Shown piece after piece: positions 16,699-24,667 of a DNA stretch of 45,460 nt; position 1 is the first letter of the stretch, and each line of letters opens with the position of its first letter. Position numbers and translations under genes: made by a program. The DNA is from Claveliimonas sp964652805. Its GTDB lineage: Bacteria > Bacillota > Clostridia > Lachnospirales > Lachnospiraceae. The stretch is taken from NCBI GenBank assembly GCA_964652805.1, contig CAZZBJ010000003.1, forward strand, positions 1-45,460, in the 5' to 3' direction. The notes under the pieces are model-generated. The model saw nothing but the letters and a program-made list of their open reading frames with translations. It did no database searches and was not told the origin of the DNA.

Positions 16699-17130
16699 TC
16701 ATCCTGTCATTCTCCGTATTCTTCTTATATGTTCCTCCGGTTCTGTCACAGCCGCCCGCTGGACAATCTGCAAACGGAAGTATTTTCTGGAAGCCGAGGC
16801 GGTGACTGTGATCTCATCCTCTCCCACCTGGATATCCGCACTGGCTCCCGGAAAGAAGATGCATTTCCCCTGTATCCGTTCCTGAAAGGCCTGGTTCAGC
16901 AGGAAGGCCTCTACTTCCTCCTTCTCTCTGGCCTTTGTGCTTCCTATAACGGCTGTCTCGTAGGCGCAAGAAGAAATTATATTCTTGTCATGAAAATAAA
17001 ATAATAGCAATATACTGCTTACAAGAATCAATCCCACCAGGGGCATCAGGCATGCCGCCTCCACCGTCAGGCTCCCCTGGCAGTCTCCAGGGACTCTCTT
17101 CTTTCTTTTCTCTCCATATTTCTTTCCCAT
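16699..17130 (-). CDS. TadE-like minor pseudopilin (second copy)
   Basis: Tad pilus pseudopilin-like protein, about 143 residues from the ATG at 17130 (GGGGAG site; an in-frame ATG at 17160 has no site). A basic start is followed by the class III-type motif GSLTVEAACLMPLVGLIL, in which the glutamate after the cleavage point is conserved, and then one membrane helix. The remaining residues form a small extracytoplasmic domain. It follows the prepilin peptidase gene, which should process it. Confidence 0.82.
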   Translation of the reverse strand: MGKKYGEKRKKRVPGDCQGSLTVEAACLMPLVGLILVSSILLLFYFHDKNIISSCAYETAVIGSTKAREKEEVEAFLLNQAFQERIQGKCIFFPGASADIQVGEDEITVTASASRKYFRLQIVQRAAVTEPEEHIRRIRRMTG

Positions 17131-17166
17131 ACTTCTCTCCCCTGTTTTTCTCCTTCGCATTGCCTG

Positions 17167-17655
17167 CTACGCCCGGAAGTATTCTCCTGCCAGCAGGATT
17201 ACAAAGCCTGCCGTTAGGAAGGGCGTCATGGGGAGGACGGCCCGGCGGGACCACCTCTTTCTGACCAGGCACACTGCCGCCGCCGCGGCAAGCAGCACCC
17301 AGGAGACCGCCAGTACCTCCAAAAGCCCCCAGAGGCCCAGGTAGATCCCCAGAGCCATAACCAGCCATCCGTCCCCGTATCCCACAGCCTCCCCTGTGAG
17401 CCGGGCGACTCCCAGTAAAAGCAGCCCGGCCCCGGCTCCCGCCGCTGCCCAGGCCAGATCTGTCTGAACCGCCCGCCCCGATTGCCCTGCCGCTATTGCC
17501 AGCGCATGCAGCGTGTGAAAGGCTGCCAGCAGGTTGGCCAGCACAAGGACCGCTTTGGAGATCCTGTGAAAACAGATGTCATAGACCGAGATGCCCAGCA
17601 AAAAGGCAAGGCAGATCAGATGGTCCGCGGACAGCACTTCCCGCAGCTTTTCCAT
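17167..17655 (-). CDS. Prepilin peptidase (A24, TadV/CpaA type)
   Basis: Membrane aspartic protease that processes Flp and TadE pre-pilins, about 162 residues, the short form without a methylase domain. The two catalytic aspartates are in VYDICFHRI and VGYGDGWLV (GxGD motif). Five to six hydrophobic segments. The ATG at 17655 begins two bases after the stop of tadE (TAG-AA-ATG), which suggests reinitiation; TTG at 17676 or GTG at 17667 are alternatives. Confidence 0.85.
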   Translation of the reverse strand: MEKLREVLSADHLICLAFLLGISVYDICFHRISKAVLVLANLLAAFHTLHALAIAAGQSGRAVQTDLAWAAAGAGAGLLLLGVARLTGEAVGYGDGWLVMALGIYLGLWGLLEVLAVSWVLLAAAAAVCLVRKRWSRRAVLPMTPFLTAGFVILLAGEYFRA

Positions 17656-17657
17656 TT

Positions 17658-18506
17658 CTATCCACACTTGGAACAAGCCCCCTTTCCCACTGCCTCAGAC
17701 AGAGGAACCGCATAGATGGTCCTTTTCAGCCCGCTGCAGTTCAGACTGCTGTGATATCGGTCGCCATAGTCCGTGATATACACTTCGTCTCCGGTTCCGC
17801 TCCGGGCACATCTCTCACAGGGATCGTATTTTCCCTGGCTTTCGTTTCGCAGATGCTCTACACTCTCTGCCGACACCATCTGTATGGAAAGCTTCAGATA
17901 GCTGCAGTGGTAATCCCGGTGATACACCATGCCCGTCTCCGTGATATAGACGGTCTCCTCGTCCTCAGCCAGAAAGCCCGCCCGCTCATACCCAGTCCAG
18001 CCCTTGACCCGGCAGCTCTCCTCCATAGGCACCACCCCACTCCCGAAAACAGGGAGCGGCAGATACACACTGTAGCTGGCCCGCAGCTCCATAATCCCGG
18101 TGCGCATGGACAGGTAGGATTGTTCACAGTGCACGCCGCTGCTTCCGTTCTTTACAATGCTCCGTTCCAACCGCTCCGCTCCCACCGCATTCACAAGATC
18201 CCTTTCTATACTGTCCGGCAGGAGAAGCGGCTTTCCGTAGGCGCTCTCTGCCGCGATCTTCCCCGCATACTGAAGGCCGCTTCGGATACTGGTCCGTATT
18301 GCCATGACCTCAGACATATAGCAGAGGACGAGCACCGCGAAAAAGAAGAGGGGCATGGCCAGAGCTGCCTCCACCGTGATACTGCCCTTTGCATGTTTTC
18401 CGGGAGTGCACAGGGGCGCCCTCCTGGTGGCAGGGAAATCCTTCCAAGGAGGATTCCCTGAATAAAAATATGAGAGTATGTTTTTGACGTTATATGGGAG
18501 TATCAT
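17658..18506 (-). CDS. TadE-like pseudopilin whose 5' end lies in a predicted invertible segment
   Basis: Tad minor pseudopilin, 282 residues in the present orientation. The motif GKHAKGSITVEAALAMPLFF (residues 39-58) marks the processing site and membrane helix. The extracytoplasmic part ends in two similar units, each VYIT..G..YH....C..L followed by a CxxC pair (PCERC and ACSKC), which look metal-binding. The start ATG at 18506 has a good AAAGGAG site seven bases upstream. Start, site and the first 27 codons all lie between perfect 22-bp inverted repeats. If the segment is inverted, an ATG at (present plus-strand) 18505 or 18478 reads in frame into the same protein. The mature part would be unchanged; the N-terminus and translation signal would differ. 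Confidence 0.85.
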   Translation of the reverse strand: MILPYNVKNILSYFYSGNPPWKDFPATRRAPLCTPGKHAKGSITVEAALAMPLFFFAVLVLCYMSEVMAIRTSIRSGLQYAGKIAAESAYGKPLLLPDSIERDLVNAVGAERLERSIVKNGSSGVHCEQSYLSMRTGIMELRASYSVYLPLPVFGSGVVPMEESCRVKGWTGYERAGFLAEDEETVYITETGMVYHRDYHCSYLKLSIQMVSAESVEHLRNESQGKYDPCERCARSGTGDEVYITDYGDRYHSSLNCSGLKRTIYAVPLSEAVGKGACSKCG

Positions 18507-18567
18507 GCCAAAGCTCCTTTCTGACCAAATATTAAAAGAATACGAGAGGGCGCCCCTGTGCACTCCC
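18402..18567. repeat. Perfect 22-bp inverted repeat flanking 122 bp (candidate invertible DNA segment)
   Basis: Left arm 18402-18423 and right arm 18546-18567 are exact reverse complements over 22 bases (left arm starts GGGAGTGCACAGGGG). Neither end extends further. The arms are GC-rich and the intervening DNA is AT-rich. The right arm lies between the DUF5702 gene stop (18600) and tadE; the left arm lies inside tadE and encodes RAPLCTP. Both orientations give an in-frame start for tadE. No recombinase gene is in the window. Confidence 0.8.
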
Positions 18568-18599
18568 TTCCTGAAATCAGCGATCCCGCCGGCCCGCCG

Positions 18600-20039
18600 T
18601 CAGTTGTAGCCAAAATAGGTGGAAAAGCTGTACGTAATCCCTCTGCGCAGACTGCAGCTGCTGTCCACCTCCATCTTTGTGATGCAGTGGTCGATGCGAA
18701 ACCATTCCATCCCCTTCCCCAGCCGCATGTGCTGCTCGATGAGGTCCAGGCTCCGCATAGCCGCCTCCTCTGTGTCCGTAAGGAAGAGAAGAATCTGCAG
18801 ATATTCTTCATAGCTCATGCCGCTTGGGGTGTCCTTTCCCTCATTCCACTCGTCCTCACTTCCCAGAGTCAGAAGGCCGGAGAGGCGGAGCTGCCAGCTC
18901 TCGCCGTCCTTCACAAGAGGAACGCGGCTGCCCTTCAGCAGAGCCCGCAGATCTGCAATGCTCTCCCCAAATGACCAGGCGAAAAGAAGAGCCTGGGTGA
19001 CCGCCTCTACGATGGCCGGCACTGCCAGCAAAGTACAGAGGGTGCCCGCCATAGCCGCTGCCTCGGCTCTTTTGGCACTGTCTGTCTGGATGTAGGCAAA
19101 GTTGGACACCAGTCGGAGCAGGAGCAGTCTTTGGACTGTCTTTTCCAGGTTTTCCGCGTCTGACGCCTGGCCGCTGACCACATACTCCAGCTGGTAATCC
19201 AGCCCGCTCCCCGGCGCTTCGGCATCTCCTTGCAGCACCGTCTGTCCGGCTCCTGCGGTTCCCGACTCCTCCGGAACCGCCGAGGAAAAATAATCCATCA
19301 GGTACACGCCCAGAGCCAGTCTGGAGACCTCCCCCTGCTCCGCCACATCCTCGAAGGAACCATACCCCTGCTGCAGCGCCCTCCCGGAGGGCTGCTCTGC
19401 CAGGGAAATCTGTTTGTGAGACACCTGCCTGTCCCTTGGCATTACAAGGGTAAGAAGAGGAGACTGCTTTAACTGCTCCACCGTTTCCAACGGGTTGTCC
19501 TCAGAAGGAAGGCTCTGCTCCTGCTCCTCCAGAAGGGAGGCGAGCTCCCGGCTGCCCGCCTGTTCCTGCTCCTGGTAGTCTCTTATCCCCTCATCCTGGG
19601 ATTTCCAGACCTGGACATTTCCCAGAAGTCCCTCCAGCTTGTCCAGCCCGTACCTGTCCTTTACCCAGTCGCCAACCTGAGACAGGAAAGGGCCGCCGCC
19701 ATCGTCGGTGAGGAGCTGAAGCCTGGCCATGGTGTGCTCCATATTGGACGCCCCGTAGTAAGCCAGCCGGTCAAATACTTTTTCCTCACTGCAGCTGCTG
19801 CTTTCATAGCTTCCCTCAAGAGCAAAGAGCTCATAGTCCTCCAGCAGATCTTTTTGATATTCCGCAAAGACCGACTCCATCGCCCGGTTCATGTCCGCCC
19901 GCCTGTAATTCTTGGCCGACTGTATGGAGGCGCTCTCCATGAGGGAGCCTGCGAAGGCGATGAGAAGGATGAACACGAGAGCCAGAAAGGCTGTCATCTC
20001 TCCTGGTAAATCCTCTCCGTTCCTGCCGACCCGAACCAC
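18600..20039 (-). CDS. DUF5702 (TadG-like) pilus-locus protein
   Basis: Large protein of the Tad locus, about 479 residues. The N-terminus GEMTAFLALVFILLIAFAGS is a membrane anchor resembling that of DUF5702 proteins. A long hydrophilic extracytoplasmic part with Glu/Gln-rich segments (about 140-210) follows, then a helical region and the C-terminal block SLRRGITYSFSTYFGYN. The start is uncertain: a GTG at 20039 directly after the flp stop fits the family length; a TTG at 20075 would overlap flp. Role by context: minor pilus or assembly component. Confidence 0.8.
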   Translation of the reverse strand: MVRVGRNGEDLPGEMTAFLALVFILLIAFAGSLMESASIQSAKNYRRADMNRAMESVFAEYQKDLLEDYELFALEGSYESSSCSEEKVFDRLAYYGASNMEHTMARLQLLTDDGGGPFLSQVGDWVKDRYGLDKLEGLLGNVQVWKSQDEGIRDYQEQEQAGSRELASLLEEQEQSLPSEDNPLETVEQLKQSPLLTLVMPRDRQVSHKQISLAEQPSGRALQQGYGSFEDVAEQGEVSRLALGVYLMDYFSSAVPEESGTAGAGQTVLQGDAEAPGSGLDYQLEYVVSGQASDAENLEKTVQRLLLLRLVSNFAYIQTDSAKRAEAAAMAGTLCTLLAVPAIVEAVTQALLFAWSFGESIADLRALLKGSRVPLVKDGESWQLRLSGLLTLGSEDEWNEGKDTPSGMSYEEYLQILLFLTDTEEAAMRSLDLIEQHMRLGKGMEWFRIDHCITKMEVDSSCSLRRGITYSFSTYFGYN

Positions 20040-20040
20040 T

Positions 20041-20217
20041 CTATATACCCGCGCTTTCACTTGTAATCTTCTCAAAAATGGTCTGCACCAGGCTTGTGAG
20101 CTGGGACTTGAATATAATCACAAGCCCGATGAGCACCACCAGGATCAGGATTACCTCCACCACGCCAATTCCCTTTTTATCCTTCATCAGATTCATCAGA
20201 TCATCGATTCTCCACAT
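20041..20217 (-). CDS. flp: Flp1-family type IVb pilin
   Basis: Major pilin of the Tad pilus, 58 residues. A short leader (MWRIDDLMNLMKDKK) ends at the cleavage motif G-IGVVEVILILVVLIGL, with the conserved Glu five residues after Gly and a single helix. Pilins of this class are polymerised by CpaF/TadB/TadC after cleavage by the A24 peptidase. AAGGAGG lies seven bases before the ATG. Confidence 0.92.
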   Translation of the reverse strand: MWRIDDLMNLMKDKKGIGVVEVILILVVLIGLVIIFKSQLTSLVQTIFEKITSESAGI

Positions 20218-20258
20218 ATGTTTTCCTCCTTTTTCATCAGGACAGGGCATCCGGAAGA

Positions 20259-21545
20259 CTAAAGAGAGATGGACAAAAATGCCGGGACGATAACAATGAC
20301 CAGCACCACGGCCAGCATGAGGAACATGGGGAGCAATAGTTTAGTCCCCGCCTCCTCGCCCCGACGCCTGGCAAGGGCCTTTCGCTCCTCAAAGGCATGG
20401 CTGCCCTCCAGCCGCAGGGCGTCCGCCAGCCCCTTTGTCCCTCTTTGCAGGTTCTGGGACAGAAGGGCTCCCAGCTTCCTGTAGGCCTGCAGGCCGCACC
20501 TGCCGCCAAAGCTTTCATAGCAGTCCTTCTCCGGGACGCCTCCGCACATCTCGTTCCAGGCGGCGGCCATCTCCTCGTAGGCGGCCCGCTCTCCCCTGAC
20601 CGGCTTCCTCCTCTGGTAATCGTCCACGATCTTCTTCCAGGCGCTCTTACTGCTCATGCCTGCTCCCAGGAGAAGGTTCAGCTGGCTGACGATCTGTGGG
20701 TAGTCCATCATCATCTGCTGTTTTTTCTTTTCCTCATCCTTTTTCTCATTCTGTTTTTCCAGGCAGAACAGAAGGATCACCGTCATAAGTCCCATTGCCA
20801 GGAGCACGGCCCCTCTTGTGTTCATGGGGTAGTGATAGCTGATCTTCTGTCCATCCACCTCTTCTGGTAATTTTATAGTTTCTTTCGTCTTGTTTTTATT
20901 GTCATACTCTGCAATCTGGGCTCTGATCTTCTCGATCAGCTTCTCCTCCTTCGTCCTGGCAGCCGGGCAGAGCCTGACCGTTATCTCGTGGACCGCCTGC
21001 CTGGTCTGGTCCTGGGTATAGGTCATAAAGGCCTTCAGGTTCACAAGTACGCCCTCTGTCTCCTCTGCCAGCGCCTCCTGCAGAGCCTCCTCTTGAATCT
21101 TTCCGCTTACATTCAGAACCTCATACCTGTCCAGCTCCCACTCCACAGCGACGGGAAGCTCCGGCAGCTCTGTGACAAGAGACAGGTCCTCTGTCACCTG
21201 ATCCAGGCTCTCGTTCTCCCCAAGCACCAGCACCTCCAGCTCTTCTGCTGCCCTGTCAAAGATCTCCTGCAGCTCCTCTGCCGTGTACTGCCGCTCTCCC
21301 ACGGTGATATCCAGCGTCTCTTCTGTCTCCTCCCCGTCCGCTGTGACCCGGAAGCTTTCACTCTTTTCTCCCTGCCCGTAGCTGTTTCTCTCTATCTCGC
21401 TCTGGTCTGCCGCCGCCCTGCCCGCATCCGACGCCAGCAGGACCAGGGCGCCCAGGACAGAAAAAGCTGTGACGAGAAGAATCAGATTTCTATATTTACA
21501 ATTTTTCGCCCGAGATACCAGGCTGCCAAATACACTGCCAGACAT
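20259..21545 (-). CDS. tadC: Tad pilus inner-membrane platform protein TadC
   Basis: Type II secretion F-family membrane protein, about 428 residues. It begins with a membrane segment (YRNLILLVTAFSVLGALVLL), has an enlarged soluble insert (about 60-240), a second helix near 240 (MNTRGAVLLAMGLMTVILLF), the conserved GSF region with GMSSKSAWKK, and a C-terminal helix (PMFLMLAVVLVIVIVPAFL). The ATG at 21545 lies 64 bases inside tadB, so the two genes overlap and are probably coupled. Confidence 0.85.
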   Translation of the reverse strand: MSGSVFGSLVSRAKNCKYRNLILLVTAFSVLGALVLLASDAGRAAADQSEIERNSYGQGEKSESFRVTADGEETEETLDITVGERQYTAEELQEIFDRAAEELEVLVLGENESLDQVTEDLSLVTELPELPVAVEWELDRYEVLNVSGKIQEEALQEALAEETEGVLVNLKAFMTYTQDQTRQAVHEITVRLCPAARTKEEKLIEKIRAQIAEYDNKNKTKETIKLPEEVDGQKISYHYPMNTRGAVLLAMGLMTVILLFCLEKQNEKKDEEKKKQQMMMDYPQIVSQLNLLLGAGMSSKSAWKKIVDDYQRRKPVRGERAAYEEMAAAWNEMCGGVPEKDCYESFGGRCGLQAYRKLGALLSQNLQRGTKGLADALRLEGSHAFEERKALARRRGEEAGTKLLLPMFLMLAVVLVIVIVPAFLSISL

Positions 21546-22303
21546 GCGCTCATCACTCCCACTCCTATGAGATTTCCGTACAGCGCACCCATAAATTCCG
21601 GGAAGCTCAGCTTCATGTAGGCCACAATGCCAAAGGGAATCACGGACATCACCTTGCACTCATATTTTCTGGCTGCAAGAATGGTGTCAATTTCCCTTTG
21701 CATCTCCATCTTGTCCCGAATCTGGGCGATGGAATCCCGGATGACCTTCAGAGAGTTCCCTCCGCTCTTCTTCGCCGCGACAAAGACGTCGACAAAGCTC
21801 CGGAGATCTTCCTGGTCAATCCGTCCGGCCCACTCGTACAGAATCTGGTCCATGGGAATTTGCAGGTAAATCTGTCGGATCATGTGATCAAACTCCCGAC
21901 TGATAGCCGTCTGTTCACTATATAATATATTAATATCTTTTTTTGTTTCTTTTATGGCGTTTTCCAGAGAATACCCCACGTTCAGAGCTGCTGCAAGAGA
22001 GCGGATCGCCTCCTGAAACTGGAGGGCAAATTCTCTTTTCTTCTTTTCCAGGCACTCCGCCTTCCAGTATCTGAGATACAGAAAGACTCCCGGCGCGCAC
22101 AGGAGAAAGGCCCAGATCGACTCATAGTAGAGCCAGGCAACCGCTGCAAGAAATCCTGCATATTTTGAAACTGCAAGAATGTACTCATGGGGCCTGATAT
22201 CCTGCTGAAAGTAATTTTTCTGTGTGCAGGAAGGGTCGAATCTTCTGCCACCTTCCCTCGATGACGCCGTCTGTCCTCCTGCATTTTGTTTCCTGAAATT
22301 CAT
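21482..22303 (-). CDS. tadB: Tad pilus inner-membrane platform protein TadB
   Basis: F-family platform protein, about 273 residues. Two helices near the N-terminus (about 50-85), a cytoplasmic GSPII-F domain (LAAALNVGYSLENAIKETKKD, then KKSGGNSLKVIRDS) and two C-terminal helices. The start is unclear: an ATG at 22303 inside cpaF has a weak site, and no better start codon lies near the cpaF stop at 22185. Works with TadC and the CpaF ATPase. Confidence 0.85.
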   Translation of the reverse strand: MNFRKQNAGGQTASSREGGRRFDPSCTQKNYFQQDIRPHEYILAVSKYAGFLAAVAWLYYESIWAFLLCAPGVFLYLRYWKAECLEKKKREFALQFQEAIRSLAAALNVGYSLENAIKETKKDINILYSEQTAISREFDHMIRQIYLQIPMDQILYEWAGRIDQEDLRSFVDVFVAAKKSGGNSLKVIRDSIAQIRDKMEMQREIDTILAARKYECKVMSVIPFGIVAYMKLSFPEFMGALYGNLIGVGVMSACLAVYLAAWYLGRKIVNIEI

Positions 22304-23402
22304 AGAGACAGCCTGTCTGAATTTCCCCCTCCTCATAGTCCAACACCTCCACGATTTCCAGCACCTTTCTGCTCTTGTCCCGGAGCCGCCCCACGTGGAT
22401 GATGATGTCAATGGCGGAGGCGATCTGCCTCTGTATGGCCGCCAGGGGAATGTCCATCCCCATGAGCGCCATGGTTTCCAGCCTCCGCAGCATGTCCCTG
22501 GGGCTGTCGGAGTGGCCGGTGCTGAGACTCCCCTTATGTCCGGTGGACATGGCCTGTATCATGTCAATCGTCTCCGAACCCCTGACCTCTCCCACGATGA
22601 TGCGATCCGGCCGCATCCTGAGGGCAGTCCGGATAAGCTGTCGGATGGTGATCTCCCCTGCCCCCTCCATGTTTGGGTTTCTGGTCTCCAGCCTCACCAG
22701 GTTGGGCACTCCCTGAATCTGAAGCTCCGCATTGTCCTCAATGGTAATGACTCTCTCCTCTCCCGGTATGAACTGGGACAGGGCATTAAGAAGCGTGGTC
22801 TTACCGGAGCCGGTGCCTCCGCTGATAAAGATATTGTACCCGGCTATAACCAGCATTTTCAAAAAGCCCGCCGTCTCCTCGCTGAGAGCTCCCAGACGGA
22901 CCAGATCCTGCATGGTGATCTGCTCTGTGGGAAATTTCCTGATAGTCACTACCGGCCCGTTGAGGGCCACCGGATAGAGGACCACGTTGACTCTGGAGCC
23001 ATCCGAAAGGCGCGCGTCGGCGATGGGCACCGACTCGTTGACCATGCGGTTGGCTCCCGCCACGATCTGCTGAATCACGTCCTCCAGCCTGCCCCGGGAA
23101 GGAAAGCGCTTATCTGTCCTATAGATCTTCCCTTTTTTCTCCACGAAAATATTCTGCGTGCCGTTGATCATGATCTCCGTGATCTCCTGGTCCTCGATCA
23201 GATCCTGCAGAAGGTCCAGCCGGCGGAAGGCATTGTAAAGCTCCCGCCCCAGCTCCGCCTTCTTCCGGAGAGGAATGTACCCACCGGCGCTCTCCTCGTC
23301 CAGCACCCGGAAGATCAGTTCTGTCAGCTCATCGTCTCCGATCTCTCTTGACAAATCCAGCCTGGCCAGCACCTTTTCCTGGAGCTGTTCTTCTGATATC
23401 AC
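22185..23402 (-). CDS. cpaF: Tad pilus ATPase CpaF/TadA
   Basis: Hexameric secretion ATPase powering pilus assembly, about 405 residues. Walker A is GGTGSGKTTLLNAL, the Asp box contains ITIEDNAELQ, Walker B contains RIIVGEVRG, and the His box is TGHKGSLSTGHSDS. Upstream in-frame sequence is only the antisense-like overlap with tadZ. A GTG at 23402 preceded by AAGGGTGG is the likely start. It overlaps the end of tadZ by about 74 bases. Confidence 0.93.
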   Translation of the reverse strand: MISEEQLQEKVLARLDLSREIGDDELTELIFRVLDEESAGGYIPLRKKAELGRELYNAFRRLDLLQDLIEDQEITEIMINGTQNIFVEKKGKIYRTDKRFPSRGRLEDVIQQIVAGANRMVNESVPIADARLSDGSRVNVVLYPVALNGPVVTIRKFPTEQITMQDLVRLGALSEETAGFLKMLVIAGYNIFISGGTGSGKTTLLNALSQFIPGEERVITIEDNAELQIQGVPNLVRLETRNPNMEGAGEITIRQLIRTALRMRPDRIIVGEVRGSETIDMIQAMSTGHKGSLSTGHSDSPRDMLRRLETMALMGMDIPLAAIQRQIASAIDIIIHVGRLRDKSRKVLEIVEVLDYEEGEIQTGCLYEFQETKCRRTDGVIEGRWQKIRPFLHTEKLLSAGYQAP

Positions 23403-24303
23403 ATCGTACCACCCTTTCTGCCGCATGCCCGAAGCCGGCCTGTTCAAGAGCTTCCTCAAACTGCCGTATCTTGGAGGAGGCCGCAGGGTCATCTGCCGCA
23501 GGCATATAGATCTCATCACAGGCTTCCAGTATTCTGTACAGCCCCTGCACGCTGTCGCCGATGTCCAGCACAAGGGTGTCATAGATGCTTGTCCGCAGGA
23601 TTTCCTCAAAGAGCCAGATCCATTCCCCCGGCGACACATCTCTGATGTCATCCGGCAGGATTGCCGGCGGCACATAGTCCAGGCCCTCCAGGCTCTTCAC
23701 CAGCCCTGCCAGTACGCCCGCCAGCTTCCTCGACTCCTGCTTGGCATAGTAGAGGAGCTCCGACATGTTCTTCTGCCTCTCCTCCGGGAAATGCGAGCCC
23801 GTCCCCGCATAGACCTCCATGTTCAGGTACAGCACGTTCTCCGTGCGTGACAGCTCCTTCCCCTTCCGAATAGCCATTCTTGTCTGCCCGAGCCGGCGGA
23901 CAGGCGAATAAAATCCGATGATCCTTCCATTTCCTTTTTTGCGTATCCGGAGAAGCTCCGCCTTCTCCCCTCTTGCCAGAAGCTGCATCAGACACAGGCA
24001 GATCTGTTCTCCTGACTGATATTTAAAAATGGCGTCCATGTCCTTGCCCTCTCCTCTCTCTGACGTGAGAAGAACGGTCTTGTCCGCCTTTTCCCCTTCG
24101 CTCTGAAGATCGTACAGCTCCCTGAGATCCGCAGAGATCAGCAGGATGTCGATCGGCATCTGCCCTGCCGCCTCCTGTATCTGATCGGGACTTTTACATG
24201 TTTTCACTTGAAAGGCAAGTTCCCTTTTCCCGTTCAGAAACCCGGCAAGCCTGGCAGCGTACTCTGTCTCCGGGTCGCAGATGACCAAATTTCTGCTGCT
24301 CAC
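23329..24303 (-). CDS. tadZ: TadZ/CpaE-type pilus localisation protein with atypical P-loop
   Basis: MinD/ParA-like protein with an N-terminal receiver-like domain (LVICDPETEYAARL) and a C-terminal ATPase-like domain, about 324 residues. The P-loop position reads GFYSPVRRLGQT, lacking both lysines of the deviant Walker A KGGxGKT. TadZ proteins with atypical ATPase sites are known, including one from Eubacterium rectale. The Walker B-like strand is IYDTLVLDIGDS. An ATG at 24309 abuts GGAGG with no spacer; the GTG at 24303, six bases from GGAGG, is the more likely start. First gene of the Tad operon. Confidence 0.82.
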   Translation of the reverse strand: MSSRNLVICDPETEYAARLAGFLNGKRELAFQVKTCKSPDQIQEAAGQMPIDILLISADLRELYDLQSEGEKADKTVLLTSERGEGKDMDAIFKYQSGEQICLCLMQLLARGEKAELLRIRKKGNGRIIGFYSPVRRLGQTRMAIRKGKELSRTENVLYLNMEVYAGTGSHFPEERQKNMSELLYYAKQESRKLAGVLAGLVKSLEGLDYVPPAILPDDIRDVSPGEWIWLFEEILRTSIYDTLVLDIGDSVQGLYRILEACDEIYMPAADDPAASSKIRQFEEALEQAGFGHAAERVVRCDIRRTAPGKGAGQAGFVKRDRRR

Positions 24304-24316
24304 ATACATCCTCCCT

Positions 24317-24333
24317 GCATGCTTTGCGCATGC
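24317..24333 (-). other. GCATGC-loop-GCATGC hairpin directly before the tadZ ribosome site
   Basis: Two copies of the self-complementary GCATGC, five bases apart, form a 6-bp hairpin ending four bases before the GGAGG region. It could influence translation of tadZ. Confidence 0.4.
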
Positions 24334-24461
24334 GTAAAACTGCTTGCTTGTTCTGTTTACAGTTCCATATTCAGTTGTGTTTGTCTGTTTTTGAATTCTC
24401 TGCCGAAAAGGCCTTGAATTACAGAAACATTTGTCAGATTTTCAACAAGATTTGATCAGAT

Positions 24462-24480
24462 ACAAGTTATGAAAACTTGT
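24462..24480. promoter_or_regulatory. Palindrome at the predicted tad transcription start
   Basis: ACAAGTT-ATGAA-AACTTGT, perfect 7-bp arms, spans the expected start point (about 24481) of the tad transcript. Its position fits a repressor operator or a 5'-end hairpin. Confidence 0.45.
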
Positions 24481-24487
24481 AGAATGT

Positions 24488-24516
24488 ATTATAGCCCTGC
24501 CCTGCGCAAATGTCTA
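24488..24516 (-). promoter_or_regulatory. Promoter of the Tad operon
   Basis: TAGACA (24511-24516), 17 bases, TATAAT (24488-24493) on the minus strand. The leader to the tadZ start is about 175 bases. Confidence 0.75.
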
Positions 24517-24539
24517 TAGCTTTTTCAAAAATAATTTTT

Positions 24540-24560
24540 CTTTGTGAAATTCTCACAAAG
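24540..24560. promoter_or_regulatory. CTTTGTGA-N5-TCACAAAG palindrome upstream of the tad promoter
   Basis: Perfect 8-bp arms separated by AATTC, centred about 34 bases upstream of the -35 box. The TGTGA/TCACA half-sites recall CRP/FNR-family sites, but the spacing is 5 rather than 6. Probably a binding site for a dimeric regulator. Confidence 0.45.
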
Positions 24561-24612
24561 ATTGGCGGATCACGATCTGACCGACTGCTGCTATATTGAT
24601 CGGGGAACGCAG

Positions 24613-24657
24613 CCTTTGCCTGGAAGCGCTTCTGTTTCCTTCTCCGCCAGGCAAAGG
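24613..24657 (-). terminator. Inverted repeat after the dCMP deaminase gene
   Basis: CCTTTGCCTGG (24613-24623) and CCAGGCAAAGG (24647-24657) form an 11-bp stem 11 bases beyond the stop codon at 24668. There is no T run, so terminator function is uncertain. Confidence 0.45.
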
Positions 24658-24667
24658 CCAGCCGGCC

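Noticed and set aside
24540..24560. True CRP binding site
   Set aside because: Half-sites fit, but the spacer is 5 instead of 6 and classical CRP is not expected in this lineage; kept as an unspecified palindrome.
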